From contig UEIJ01000001.1 in NCBI GenBank assembly GCA_900470195.1, forward strand, positions 434,001-498,000: a DNA stretch of 64,000 nt, given 5' to 3'. The stretch's first letter is position 1; each line of letters begins with the position of its first letter. Below the pieces are notes generated by a model, which made no database searches, was not told where the DNA came from, and saw nothing but the letters and a program-made list of their open reading frames with translations. This DNA is from Hyphomicrobiales bacterium. GTDB lineage: Bacteria > Pseudomonadota > Alphaproteobacteria > Rhizobiales > Rhizobiaceae. Below, one piece after another: positions 7,123 through 16,742 of the stretch. The position numbers and the translations under genes are program-made.

Positions 7123-8559
7123 ATGAGCATCGCATCGTCGGCGACCGAAGCAAGGAAATGGTGGTTTCCAACCGCCTACACCATTCTGTTCGGACTTATC
7201 GTGCTCGTCGCAGCGCTGACCTGGATCATTCCGGCCGGCCAGTACCAACGGGTGCAAAACCCCGCACTGGACCGCGAAGTTCCAGTCGCCGGTACATATA
7301 CCGTGAGCGAACCGGATCCGCAGGGCGTATTCGACGTCATCATGGCCCCAATCGGCGGGCTTTATAACCCCGTGACCAATGCGGCCAACGCCATCGACGT
7401 TGCGCTCTTCGTGCTCATTATCGGCGGGTTCATCGGTGTCGTCGCCTCCACCGGAGCAATCAACTCCGGTATCAGCAGTGCCATGAGGTCACTCAAGGGC
7501 CGCGAGAAGTGGATGATCCCGGTGCTTATGGCGCTGTTCGCCTTCGGCGGCACGACGTACGGCATGGCTGAGGAGACGCTTGCCTTCTATGTGCTCCTGA
7601 TCCCGATCATGATCGCGGCGCGGTACGATGCCGTGACCGCGGTGGCGATCATCCTGCTTGGTGCAGGCGTCGGCGTGTTGGGCTCCACGGTCAACGCCTT
7701 TGCCACAGTCATTGCGTCCGACGCCGCGGGTATCCCTTTCACCCAGGGAATCGTGCTGCGCTTCGTCATTTTGGGGCTCTCCTGGCTCGCCTGCGTCATC
7801 TATGTCATGCGCTATGCAGAGCGCGTCCGGATCGACCCCAGCCGCTCCCTCGTCTATGATCGCAAGGCGGACAACGAGGCGCATTTTCTTGCCGCACATG
7901 GCGGCGAGGCACTTGAATTTACCGGCCTGCACAAGGTCGTGCTTGTGGTGTTCGCACTCACCTTCGTGGTCATGATCTGGGGCGTGCTGCGGGCCGGATG
8001 GTGGATGGGCCAGATGAGCGGCCTTTTCCTGGCCTCGGCAATCCTCATTGGCCTGATCGCGCGTCCTGGCGAGGAGAAATTCGTCGACGCCTTCGTCAAC
8101 GGGGCGCGCGACCTTCTGGGTGTGGCGCTGATCATCGGCCTCGCGCGCGGCATCGTCGTGATCATGGATGCAGGAAAGATAACCGATACGATCCTGCACT
8201 GGGCTGAACTCTCGGTTGCGGGACTGGGAGAGGTCGCGTTCATCAACGTGATCTACTGGATCAATGTCCTACTCTCCTTCTTCGTGCCGTCTTCCTCCGG
8301 GCTGGCCGTTCTGTCGATGCCGATCATGGCACCCGTCGCGGACTTCGCAGGGGTCGGTCGCAACCTCGTCGTCACCGCCTATCAATCGGCCAACGGCCTG
8401 GTGAACCTGATCAACCCGACATTTGCCGTGGTGATGGGCGCGCTCGCCATCGGCCGCGTCCCCTATGAGCGCTGGCTCCGATTCATGGCGCCGCTGCTCC
8501 TCATACTCACCGTCATCATCATGGCCAGCCTCAGCGCAGCCGTGCTGCTCGCTGCCTGA
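7123..8559 (+). CDS. YfcC/DcuC-family transporter, probable arginine/ornithine exchanger
   Basis: 478 residues with about 12 membrane segments; the start is the ATG at 7123 behind AAGGGGGG. The pattern WWFPTAYTILFGLIVLVAALTWIIPAGQY at the N-terminus, a conserved GGLYNP, and NGLVNLINPTFAVVMGAL near the end place it in the YfcC / C4-dicarboxylate-DcuC-like family. As first gene of an arcABC operon (12 bases before arcA) it most likely supplies arginine and exports ornithine, the ArcD role, although it is not of the usual ArcD family. Substrate is inferred from context. Confidence 0.85.
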   Translation: MSIASSATEARKWWFPTAYTILFGLIVLVAALTWIIPAGQYQRVQNPALDREVPVAGTYTVSEPDPQGVFDVIMAPIGGLYNPVTNAANAIDVALFVLIIGGFIGVVASTGAINSGISSAMRSLKGREKWMIPVLMALFAFGGTTYGMAEETLAFYVLLIPIMIAARYDAVTAVAIILLGAGVGVLGSTVNAFATVIASDAAGIPFTQGIVLRFVILGLSWLACVIYVMRYAERVRIDPSRSLVYDRKADNEAHFLAAHGGEALEFTGLHKVVLVVFALTFVVMIWGVLRAGWWMGQMSGLFLASAILIGLIARPGEEKFVDAFVNGARDLLGVALIIGLARGIVVIMDAGKITDTILHWAELSVAGLGEVAFINVIYWINVLLSFFVPSSSGLAVLSMPIMAPVADFAGVGRNLVVTAYQSANGLVNLINPTFAVVMGALAIGRVPYERWLRFMAPLLLILTVIIMASLSAAVLLAA

Positions 8560-8571
8560 AGGAGAACCAGG

Positions 8572-9798
8572 ATGACCATTACCTACGGCGTTCATTCCGA
8601 GGTCGGCAAGCTCAGACGCGTTCTGGTCGACCGGCCGGGCGCAGCCCTTACCCGCCTAACCCCTGGCAATTGTCATGAACTGCTCTTCGACGACGTTATC
8701 TGGGTCAAGCAGGCCCGTGTCGAGCACATGACGTTCGTCGATGCGATCCGCCATCGCGGCAGCGAAGTCGTCTTCCTGCGCGAGGCGTTGGCGCAGACGA
8801 TGCAGGATATGGAGGCGCGCCGCTGGTTGTTGGAGCGGCGGGTCAACGTGAACACTGTGGGTGTCGGGCTTGCCGACGATCTCTGCGCCCACCTGATGGA
8901 AATCAATTCCGACGATCTGTCGCTCATCCTCATGGGCGGCATGAGCAGGGCGGAACTGCCGGTCGCGCCAACCGGCGTGCTGGCGCCGGTCCTGCGGCCG
9001 CAGGATTTCTTGCTTCCCCCGCTCCCGAACCATTTGTTTACGCGCGACACGACGTGCTGGATCTATGGCGGTGTCACGCTCAACCCCATGCGCTGGAATG
9101 CCCGCAAGCTCGAGACGGTGAACATTGCCGCCGTCTATCGTTTTCATCCGGACTTTCGCAACGCCGGCTTTCCTGTCTGGTGGGGCGACCCGGATGAGGA
9201 CTACGGACTGGCTACCGCAGAGGGCGGAGATGTCATGCCGCTTGGAAACGGCCTCGTGCTGATAGGTATGGGAGAGCGCACCACGCCGCAGGCCGTGGGG
9301 CAGATCGCGCGCGCCCTGTTCGCCAAAGGGGCCGCTGAACGCGTCATCGCGTGCAAACTGCCCGTCGAGCGCGCCTCCATGCATCTCGATACCGTGTTTA
9401 CCTTTTGCGATCGCGACCTGGTGACGTTGTTTTCGGACGTTGTGGACGGCATCACCGCCTACTCGCTGCGGCCGGGTGCGAAGGCCGGGGAAATCGACGT
9501 GCGGCAGGAGACGGGCCATCTTACGGAGGTTGTGGCGCGGGCGCTCAGCCTCAAGAAGCTGCGGGTGGTGCAGACTGGCGGTGATGCCTATGTGGCCGAG
9601 CGCGAGCAATGGGACGACGGAAACAATGTCGTCGCCCTCGAGCCTGGCGTGGTCGTTGCCTATGACCGCAACACCTATACCAACACGCAACTGCGCAAGG
9701 CTGGCGTGGAGGTCATCACGGTGCCCGGCGCCGAGCTCGGCCGCGGCCGAGGCGGCGGCCATTGCATGACTTGTCCGCTGATCCGCGATCCGATCTAG
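8572..9798 (+). CDS. arcA: Arginine deiminase
   Basis: 408 residues, full length. Converts arginine to citrulline and ammonia in the cytoplasm, first step of the arginine deiminase pathway. Visible family motifs: [13 protein letters not shown] near residue 155, [21 protein letters not shown] near 218, [12 protein letters not shown] near 270, and the C-terminal [13 protein letters not shown] with the nucleophilic cysteine near residue 398. Starts 12 bases after the transporter behind AAGGAGAA and is followed 10 bases later by arcB. Confidence 0.97.
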   Translation: MTITYGVHSEVGKLRRVLVDRPGAALTRLTPGNCHELLFDDVIWVKQARVEHMTFVDAIRHRGSEVVFLREALAQTMQDMEARRWLLERRVNVNTVGVGLADDLCAHLMEINSDDLSLILMGGMSRAELPVAPTGVLAPVLRPQDFLLPPLPNHLFTRDTTCWIYGGVTLNPMRWNARKLETVNIAAVYRFHPDFRNAGFPVWWGDPDEDYGLATAEGGDVMPLGNGLVLIGMGERTTPQAVGQIARALFAKGAAERVIACKLPVERASMHLDTVFTFCDRDLVTLFSDVVDGITAYSLRPGAKAGEIDVRQETGHLTEVVARALSLKKLRVVQTGGDAYVAEREQWDDGNNVVALEPGVVVAYDRNTYTNTQLRKAGVEVITVPGAELGRGRGGGHCMTCPLIRDPI

Positions 9799-9808
9799 GG
9801 AGGAAAGA

Positions 9809-10810
9809 ATGCCCGTCAATCTTGTCGGCCGCAGCGTGCTCAAGCTATTCGATTTTTCACCGGACGAAATCCGTTTTCTGCTGCGGCTCTCCGCATCGCT
9901 CAAACAGGCCAAGTATGGCGGTTACGAACAGCAACGGCTCAAAGGAAAGAACATCGCGCTGATCTTCGAGAAGGATTCAACGCGTACCAGGACCGGCTTC
10001 GAGGTCGCCGCCTACGATCAGGGTGCGCATGTCACCTATCTCGGCCCGTCAGGAACGCAGATCGGCAAGAAGGAGTCGATGAAGGATACCGCCCGGGTGC
10101 TTGGACGCATGTATGATGGTATCGAGTATCGCGGCTTTGGCCAGGTACAGGCCGAGACACTCGCCGCTCATGCCGGCGTGCCTGTCTATAATGGCCTGAC
10201 GGACGAGTTCCATCCGACGCAGATTCTCGCCGATTTTCTGACCATGCGCGAGTACACGCGCAAGCACCTGTCGCAACTCTCCTTCTGCTTCCTCGGCGAT
10301 GCCGGCAACAATATGGGCAATTCGCTCCTCACCGGAGCGACGTTGATCGGCATGGACGTGCGGCTTGGTGCGCCGAAGACGTGTTGGCCGGACGAGGCGT
10401 TGGTCGATCAATGCCGGGCCGTGGCGGAGAAGACCGGAGCACGGATTACGCTCACGGAGGATCCTCAGGAAGCGTCGAAAGGGTGCGACTTCGTCTATAC
10501 CGATGTCTGGGTCTCGATGGGCGAACCTGATTCGGTCTGGGACGAGCGCATCAGGCTTTTGACACCCTACCGCGTCACCGCCGATCTGATGCGCGCCACG
10601 GGCAATCCCCACGCCAAGTTCATGCACTGTCTTCCGGCCTTTCACAACCGCGAGACCGAGATCGGTGAGAAGATTTATGAGCAATACGGCATCGACTGCA
10701 TGGAAGTGACGGAAGAAGTCTTCGAGTCGCATGCTTCCATCGTCTTTGACCAGGCGGAAAACCGCATGCATACAATCAAGGCGATTCTCGTCGCCACATT
10801 GGGAGTGTGA
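9809..10810 (+). CDS. arcB: Ornithine carbamoyltransferase, catabolic
   Basis: 333 residues. Acts in the catabolic direction, splitting citrulline with phosphate to ornithine and carbamoyl phosphate. Carbamoyl-phosphate binding loop [17 protein letters not shown] near residue 57, HPTQILADF near 134, and [16 protein letters not shown] near 272 are intact. The catabolic assignment rests on its place between arcA and arcC and on the length and SSxxR-type N-terminus of ArcB. Ribosome site GGAGGAAAG precedes the ATG. Confidence 0.95.
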   Translation: MPVNLVGRSVLKLFDFSPDEIRFLLRLSASLKQAKYGGYEQQRLKGKNIALIFEKDSTRTRTGFEVAAYDQGAHVTYLGPSGTQIGKKESMKDTARVLGRMYDGIEYRGFGQVQAETLAAHAGVPVYNGLTDEFHPTQILADFLTMREYTRKHLSQLSFCFLGDAGNNMGNSLLTGATLIGMDVRLGAPKTCWPDEALVDQCRAVAEKTGARITLTEDPQEASKGCDFVYTDVWVSMGEPDSVWDERIRLLTPYRVTADLMRATGNPHAKFMHCLPAFHNRETEIGEKIYEQYGIDCMEVTEEVFESHASIVFDQAENRMHTIKAILVATLGV

Positions 10811-10812
10811 TC

Positions 10813-11724
10813 ATGCGGGTCGTTGTTGCGCTGGGCGGCAACGCCCTTCTCAAGCGAGGCGAGCCTATGACGGCGGAGGTGCAGCGCGCCAATGTGCGCA
10901 AGGCTGCGGCGGCGCTTGCCGACCTTGCCGCGCATCACGACATCGTCGTGGCGCATGGAAGCGGACCGCAGGTCGGTCTGCTTGCCCTTCAGGCGGCGGC
11001 GCTGAAGGATATTGCTCCCTACCCCCTCGACGTCATCAGTGCCGAGAGCATCGGCATGATCGGCTATCTGGTCGAGCAGGAACTGGCCAATGCGCTTCCG
11101 CAAGCCGCAAGGCTGGCGACATTGCTGACCCATATCGAGGTTGACCCGGACGATCCCGCCTTCGGCCGGCCGGAAAAACCTATCGGTCAGATCTACGATT
11201 GGTCAGAAGCCGAGAGCGCACGCATTGCGCATGGCTGGCCGATGACAGAAGAGGCGCCCGGGCGGTGGCGGCGGGTGGTGCCGTCACCCCTGCCGAAACG
11301 CATCGTCCAGATGGAGGTAATCCGCCTGCTGGTCGATGCTGGTGTGGTGACGATCTGCGTCGGTGGTGGTGGTATTCCCGTCATTCGGGACATCTCGGGC
11401 GGCCTTCAGGGCGTGGAGGCCGTTATCGACAAGGATCGTGCTGCCGGCCTGCTCGCCGCGGACCTCGCCGCCGATGCATTCCTGATGCTGACCGACGTCG
11501 ATGCCGTCTATCTCGACTGGGGCACGCCACAACAGCGTCCGGTTCGAGCGGCGCAACCGGCCGAGTTGGCGGCTTTTGCGTTTCCGCCCGGGTCCATGGG
11601 GCCAAAAGTGGAAGCCGCTTGCCAGTTCGCCGGGACACCCGGCCGGATCGCGGGCATCGGACGCCTGGAAGATGCCCGCGCGATTCTGGAGGGCAAAGCC
11701 GGCACGATCGTCAAGTCGGCATAG
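10813..11724 (+). CDS. arcC: Carbamate kinase
   Basis: 303 residues from the ATG at 10813; a GTG at 10807 overlapping the arcB stop is an alternative. Transfers phosphate from carbamoyl phosphate to ADP, giving the one ATP per arginine of the pathway. The amino-acid-kinase fold is clear: VVVALGGNALLKRGEP at the start, HGSGPQVGLLALQ near residue 50, CVGGGGIPVI near 178 and DKDRAAGLLAADLAADAFLMLTDV near 208. Last gene of the operon. Confidence 0.96.
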   Translation: MRVVVALGGNALLKRGEPMTAEVQRANVRKAAAALADLAAHHDIVVAHGSGPQVGLLALQAAALKDIAPYPLDVISAESIGMIGYLVEQELANALPQAARLATLLTHIEVDPDDPAFGRPEKPIGQIYDWSEAESARIAHGWPMTEEAPGRWRRVVPSPLPKRIVQMEVIRLLVDAGVVTICVGGGGIPVIRDISGGLQGVEAVIDKDRAAGLLAADLAADAFLMLTDVDAVYLDWGTPQQRPVRAAQPAELAAFAFPPGSMGPKVEAACQFAGTPGRIAGIGRLEDARAILEGKAGTIVKSA

Positions 11725-11775
11725 TGGTTGGCCGACCGCTTCCCACGCTACGCTGATGCCGCGCGAAGCCAGAAC

Positions 11776-11789
11776 TTGATCTGGATTAA
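11776..11789 (+). promoter_or_regulatory. FNR/FixK-like box before the CopB-type ATPase
   Basis: TTGATCTGGATTAA followed by AGATT, 130 bases before the ATPase start at 11920. Same extended form as the boxes at 22718 and 42641. Confidence 0.7.
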
Positions 11790-11919
11790 AGATTCACGCG
11801 CGTTTGGCGGCGAGGTTGCACATCTAAACATTGTCTCTTCCAAAGCCTTGATCAGTGCGGCAGAACCCCTGTAGCCCGCTGTGATGGACGTCTGGACGGG
11901 CTCATACGGACGAGGAAAA

Positions 11920-14037
11920 ATGAGTTCACCGCACTCCCATCACGATCACCGGAATCATAACCATCATGCAACCGGCGAAGCAGCGCAGGAAGCCGGGCAA
12001 GGTGCTTCCAGCATCGTTTCTGCGGCAGGGTCCAGCCATTCGGATCACGCCGGCCACGATCACGGCGCCATGGTCGCGGACTTTCGCCGCCGGTTTTGGG
12101 TGACCCTCGTGCTTACCCCTCCGGTGCTACTGCTCTCTCCGATGATAAGAGACTGGCTCGGGCTCTCGGACGTGCTCTCCTTCCCAGGCGACGGATGGGT
12201 CCTGTTCGCATTGTCGACCATCGCCTACTTCTATGGTGGCTGGCCCTTTCTGACCGGTTTCTTCTCCGAGCTGCGCAAGGGGCAGCCCGGCATGATGACA
12301 CTCATCGCGCTGGCGATCTCGGCTGCGTACTTTTTCTCCGCCGCTGTCACGTTCGGTTTTCCGGGCGAAGCGTTCTACTGGGAGCTCGTCACCCTCATCG
12401 CCATCATGCTGCTCGGTCACTGGATCGAAATGCGCTCCGTGATGGGCGCGTCGCGTGCCCTGGAAGAGCTCGTTCGCCTCTTGCCCGATAGCGCGACCCG
12501 CATCGACGACGACGGCAAGATGCACGAGGTACCGATCTCCGATCTCAATCCCGGTGATCGCGTCATCGTCCGCCCGGGCGCCAAGGTTCCGGTCGACGGC
12601 GAAATCGTCGAGGGCTCGTCCGGCTTCAACGAGGCGATGCTGACGGGCGAATCGCGTCCCGTCACCAAGACGGTCGGCGCAACGGCGATCGGCGGTGCGA
12701 TCAACGGCGCCAACGCCGTGACCATCAAAGTGACGAAGACAGGCGATGCGACCTATCTCGCTCAGGTCATCGATCTGGTGAAGAAAGCCCAGGCAACGCG
12801 TTCGCGGACACAGGATATCGCCAACAGGGCGGCCGCCTGGCTGACCTACATCGCCCTGGTCGTCGGCTTCGGAACGCTGTTCGTCTGGTGGCTTTGGCTT
12901 GGCGCGCCGCTTGAGTTCGCACTGGAACGCATGGTCACCGTGATGGTCGTGGCTTGCCCGCATGCCCTTGGGCTTGCCGTGCCGCTGGTGGTCGCCGTCA
13001 GCACATCGCTGAGCGCCAGCAATGGTCTTCTGATCCGTGACCGGGCGGCGTTCGAACGTGCCCGCAATCTCCAGGCAGTCGTTTTGGACAAGACCGGCAC
13101 ACTGACCGAGGGGCGCTTCGGCGTCAGCGACGTCGTGCTGCTCGCGGGTGGCGACGAGAACGCCGAGCTTGCCTTTGCCGCGGCAGCTGAGAGTCAGTCC
13201 GAGCACCCGATCGCTCACGGCATCGTGGCTGAAGCGAAACGCAGGAATATCAACATTGAGAAAGCCAGCGAGGTGAGCAATATCACGGGCGAAGGCATTG
13301 TCGCGAAGGTCGACGGGCAGGACATTCGCATCGTCAGCCCCGGCCATCTTGCACGACAGGGCAAACCCATCACACATGAAAGGCTGAAGCAGCTCGAAGC
13401 GCAGGGCAAAACGGTGGTGGCGCTGGTGCGCAACGGCGAAGCGCGTGCGCTCTTCGCGCTCGCCGACATCGTCCGACCGGAATCGAAAGACGCCATCGCG
13501 GAACTCACCCAGCTCGGCATCAAATCAGTCATGTTGACGGGCGACGCAAAGGGTGTAGCCGAGAGCGTGTCGAAGGAACTAGGGATCGCCGAGTACTTCG
13601 CGGAGGTTCTGCCCGATCAGAAGTCCGACAAGATCAAGGAGCTTCAGGCTCGGGGCCTCTCGGTGGCAATGGTCGGTGACGGCGTCAACGATGCACCGGC
13701 GCTCGTCCAGGCGGACCTCGGCGTGGCCATTGGAGCCGGCACGGATGTGGCCGTGGAGTCGGCGGATGTCGTGCTCGTCAAGAGCGATCCGCGCGATGTC
13801 GCGGCAATCCTCGGTCTGTCACGTGCGACCTACCGAAAGATGGTGCAGAACCTCATCTGGGCAACCGGCTACAATACCATAGCCATCCCGATGGCCGCCG
13901 GCATCACGTTCGGCACGGGCTTTCTGATGACGCCGGCCATAGCCGCGGTGTTCATGTCAGCCAGCACCATCATCGTTGCCATCAATGCGCAGTTCCTGCG
14001 TTTTTACAGGCGCCAAGGCATGAAGGCCGCTTCATGA
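11920..14037 (+). CDS. copB: CopB-type (P1B) copper-transporting ATPase
   Basis: 705 residues from the ATG at 11920 (GAGGA upstream); in-frame starts at 11881 and 11884 lack such a site. The His-rich N-terminus ([11 protein letters not shown] and [10 protein letters not shown]) replaces HMA domains. The ion-binding motif in the sixth helix is CPH ([14 protein letters not shown], near residue 345), not CPC, which marks the CopB-like P1B subgroup exporting copper, possibly Cu(II) or silver. Phosphorylation site DKTGTLTEG is near residue 390, the HP motif SEHPIAHG near 428 and [11 protein letters not shown] near 584. Inner-membrane efflux into the periplasm. Distinct from the CPC-type CopA at 45044. 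Confidence 0.93.
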   Translation: MSSPHSHHDHRNHNHHATGEAAQEAGQGASSIVSAAGSSHSDHAGHDHGAMVADFRRRFWVTLVLTPPVLLLSPMIRDWLGLSDVLSFPGDGWVLFALSTIAYFYGGWPFLTGFFSELRKGQPGMMTLIALAISAAYFFSAAVTFGFPGEAFYWELVTLIAIMLLGHWIEMRSVMGASRALEELVRLLPDSATRIDDDGKMHEVPISDLNPGDRVIVRPGAKVPVDGEIVEGSSGFNEAMLTGESRPVTKTVGATAIGGAINGANAVTIKVTKTGDATYLAQVIDLVKKAQATRSRTQDIANRAAAWLTYIALVVGFGTLFVWWLWLGAPLEFALERMVTVMVVACPHALGLAVPLVVAVSTSLSASNGLLIRDRAAFERARNLQAVVLDKTGTLTEGRFGVSDVVLLAGGDENAELAFAAAAESQSEHPIAHGIVAEAKRRNINIEKASEVSNITGEGIVAKVDGQDIRIVSPGHLARQGKPITHERLKQLEAQGKTVVALVRNGEARALFALADIVRPESKDAIAELTQLGIKSVMLTGDAKGVAESVSKELGIAEYFAEVLPDQKSDKIKELQARGLSVAMVGDGVNDAPALVQADLGVAIGAGTDVAVESADVVLVKSDPRDVAAILGLSRATYRKMVQNLIWATGYNTIAIPMAAGITFGTGFLMTPAIAAVFMSASTIIVAINAQFLRFYRRQGMKAAS

Positions 14038-14313
14038 CAAGTGTCCGCTCTTTGAGCCGCTCGCCAGACCAGCCAGGCCTCAGCCTGTTCCTGGCCGTCA
14101 CCGTTCCTGACATCTCAAATGGCACGGGGGATCGGATTCTTGTTGACGAGGCTTACCCTCGCGCATCCTCACCATTGACCTCGCCAGCGATGGCTGGTGC
14201 AGGGTGGCCTCGAATGCCCGAAAGATTCGGCCAGCTCTTCGTTTCGCCCAATCTGCGGATGTCGACGATGCCCGATCGCTCGGGCTGCGGGTTGGGCAGC
14301 AGGTCGCATCGGC

Positions 14314-15552
14314 ATGGATCTGGCTGAACCAACCCGACTGAGCTGGAGCGCGCTCTCAGCGGTACTCGTCGCGATGTTCGCGATCACCGTCGGCTATGGT
14401 GTCGCGTTGCCGATCCTGCCCTTCCTGATCGAGCAGATCGCCGGCAGGAGCACGCCGCAGGCTCTTTCATGGCACACGGGGCTGCTGACGGGCGTCTACA
14501 TCATCGCGATCTTCGTCGGCGCGCCGGTCTGGGGACGCATTTCCGATCGCTGCGGCCGCAAGCCGATCATCCTCATGGGCCTTCTGGGTTTTGCCGCGAC
14601 CACCGGATTGTTCGCCGTCACCGCAAGCCTGCCTCTTCTCTATCTCGGCCGCTTTCTTGCCGGGTTCTTCGCCGCCGCCATCACCCCGGTCGCGTATGCG
14701 CTGATCGGCGACTATGCCCCGTCGAAAGAATGGCGCGCCCATCGCTTCGCGCTGATCAACATCGCGGGCACCGCCGGCTTCTTCATCGGGCCTTTGCTCG
14801 GAGGGCTGGCGGTGCGTGTCGCTGGAAGCCTCTGGGCACTCCCTCCCGACAGCTCGCTGGCAATGCCATTGCTCACGGCGACAGGCCTGGCCGTGATCGC
14901 GGCCGTGTTGGTGCTTTTCCTCCTTCCCTCCGGAACGCGGCGCGAGAGCGGCGATGCATCAACGGACGCCACACAGCTCGAACGGCGGGCGATGCTGCGG
15001 CTCCTGGTGATTGCGCTGGTGACGGCGCTCGCGATCGGCGTTTTCGAAGTCGGACTTGCGCTCCGCGGAAAGGTCCTCGGCCTAGATGCCGCACATATCG
15101 GCATCATGTTCGCCGAATGCAGCCTCGTGATGGCGGTCGTCCAGGCTCTGGTGTTCTCGCCTCTCATCAAGCCGGAGCTCACGCGCTGGTTCATCGCGCC
15201 TGGTTTGGCGACGCTTGCCATCGGGCTGGTCGTCGTTTCGGTCGTTAGCACCTCGGTATTGATGTCGGTCGCCGTCGCGCTGGTGGCCGCGAGTGCCGGC
15301 ATGCTGTCTCCGGTCGCAACCTACTGGGCGTCGTTCGGCATCCCGACCAGCCAGGGAGCGCAACTCGGCCGCATGACCGCCGCCGCGAGTTTTGGTCAGG
15401 CTCTGGGATCGGTCGCAGGCGGCGCGCTGTTCAATCTGCCGATCCTGCCCGATGCGAGCTTCGTCCTCGCCGCGCTGATTGTTCTGGGCACACTGCTGGC
15501 CAGTATCCGGCTGCCCCGGCTCCTGATGCCGGAACCGGCAGCGAGCCGATAA
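14314..15552 (+). CDS. MFS transporter, TetA-like drug exporter
   Basis: 412 residues, about 12 membrane segments, from the ATG at 14314. The major facilitator signature between helices 2 and 3 is GAPVWGRISDRCGRKPIILMG, with a second conserved stretch YLGRFLAGFFAA and FIGPLLGGLAV in helix 5. The C-terminal half has TSQGAQLGRMTAAASFGQALGS, typical of the TetA-like proton antiport subgroup. Substrate unknown. The 276 bases between it and the ATPase hold no convincing gene and no FNR-like box; it may be read through from the ATPase promoter. Confidence 0.88.
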   Translation: MDLAEPTRLSWSALSAVLVAMFAITVGYGVALPILPFLIEQIAGRSTPQALSWHTGLLTGVYIIAIFVGAPVWGRISDRCGRKPIILMGLLGFAATTGLFAVTASLPLLYLGRFLAGFFAAAITPVAYALIGDYAPSKEWRAHRFALINIAGTAGFFIGPLLGGLAVRVAGSLWALPPDSSLAMPLLTATGLAVIAAVLVLFLLPSGTRRESGDASTDATQLERRAMLRLLVIALVTALAIGVFEVGLALRGKVLGLDAAHIGIMFAECSLVMAVVQALVFSPLIKPELTRWFIAPGLATLAIGLVVVSVVSTSVLMSVAVALVAASAGMLSPVATYWASFGIPTSQGAQLGRMTAAASFGQALGSVAGGALFNLPILPDASFVLAALIVLGTLLASIRLPRLLMPEPAASR

Positions 15553-15568
15553 CTGCCGAAACAGGAAT

Positions 15569-15584
15569 ACGCGCAATTGCGCGT
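15569..15584. terminator. Palindrome between convergent genes, possible bidirectional terminator
   Basis: ACGCGCAATTGCGCGT is a perfect 16-bp palindrome in the 60 bases between the MFS stop and the end of the minus-strand permease. There is no T-run after it, so termination is only a suggestion from position. Confidence 0.4.
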
Positions 15585-15612
15585 GTCTTGCGATACGCTT
15601 AGACGGCGACCG

Positions 15613-16740
15613 TCACGATTGGCGGGCGAGCATGGCTTTGAAACGATAAAGGGCAATCGCGACGAAGCCCGCGCCAAGGCCCGCCATGATCAGAAGATCG
15701 CGCCAGACCACATCGAGACCGGCGCCGCGGTAGAGTACAGCTTGTGCGAAACGCACGAAATGCGTGGACGGCGAAAGGTCCAAAATCAGCTGCAGGGCTC
15801 GGGGCATGCTCTCGAACGGTGTGAACGAGCCGGACAACAGGAACATCAGCACGAAGACCGGGATGGAGAGCAGCGCAAATTGCGGCATGGAGTTTGCGAC
15901 CGTGGCGAGCAGGATGCCGAGCGACGTCACGGCGAACAGATAAATGGCCGTTCCGGCAAGAAAAAGCTCGATCGAACCGACGATCTGTGTGCGCAGGACA
16001 ACCTCGACCACGACGTGAAGGGAAAACGCCGCGGCCAGCAATATGACCAGCCCGTTTGCCCAGATCTTGCCCGCGATGATCTCGCTGGCGCTCACCGGCA
16101 TAACCAGAAGATGCTCGATCGTGCCATGCTCCCGTTCCCGCATCACCGCGGCACCGACCAGAATGATGGCAAGGATGGTGACGTTGTTGATGACGCCCAT
16201 GCTTGCCGTGAAGCTGATGGCTTCGAGGTTCGGGTTGAACATCGCGCGGATCACCGCGGTGACCGGGGCGAGCGTCTCGACGGAGGCCTGCTTGAGGAAG
16301 CGTGTTGTCTCCTGCGCGACGATCTCCTGGATATAGGCGGTGCCGACGCCGGCCTGTGAGATGCTGGTGGCATCGACATTGACCTGAATGGCCGGGTTGC
16401 GGCCGGCGAGAAAATCGGCTTCCAGACCATGCGGAATGTCGAGAACGAACGTGAAGGCGCCCTTGTCCATCAAGCCGTCGAGGCTCGAGCGGTCGATTTC
16501 GACCGCCGGCCGGAAATAGGGAGGCCGGAGCGCGTCCTTGATCCGGCCCGAGAGGGTCGAGCGATCGCCGTCGATGACGGCCACCTTGGCGTCGTTGACG
16601 TCGGTTCGCATCGCTGTCGCTTCGGAATAGACAGCGAAGGTGAAGACGTAGGCGATGAGCACCACCATCACGACGTCGCGCGACAGACTGGCGAATTCCT
16701 TGACGCCGAGACGGAAGGCGTTTTCGATCCAGCGCCGCAT
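15613..16740 (-). CDS. ABC-2 type transporter permease (YhhJ-like)
   Basis: 375 residues from the ATG at 16740, two bases after the upstream stop. One N-terminal helix (VVMVVLIAYVFTFAVYS), a large extracytoplasmic domain (TDVNDAKVAVIDGDRSTLSGRI), then five C-terminal helices including MREREHGTIEHLLVMPVSASEI, the ABC-2 permease signature. It pairs with the fused ATPase-permease upstream, as YhhJ pairs with RbbA in enterobacteria, to form an exporter fed by the HlyD protein. Substrate unknown. Confidence 0.9.
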   Translation of the reverse strand: MRRWIENAFRLGVKEFASLSRDVVMVVLIAYVFTFAVYSEATAMRTDVNDAKVAVIDGDRSTLSGRIKDALRPPYFRPAVEIDRSSLDGLMDKGAFTFVLDIPHGLEADFLAGRNPAIQVNVDATSISQAGVGTAYIQEIVAQETTRFLKQASVETLAPVTAVIRAMFNPNLEAISFTASMGVINNVTILAIILVGAAVMREREHGTIEHLLVMPVSASEIIAGKIWANGLVILLAAAFSLHVVVEVVLRTQIVGSIELFLAGTAIYLFAVTSLGILLATVANSMPQFALLSIPVFVLMFLLSGSFTPFESMPRALQLILDLSPSTHFVRFAQAVLYRGAGLDVVWRDLLIMAGLGAGFVAIALYRFKAMLARQS

Positions 16741-16742
16741 CG

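Noticed and set aside
14034-14327. 97-residue frame whose ATG overlaps the CopB-type ATPase stop
   Set aside because: The overlap is suggestive, but composition is unlike a real protein (many Ser/Arg/Pro, no domain) and it runs into the MFS start region.
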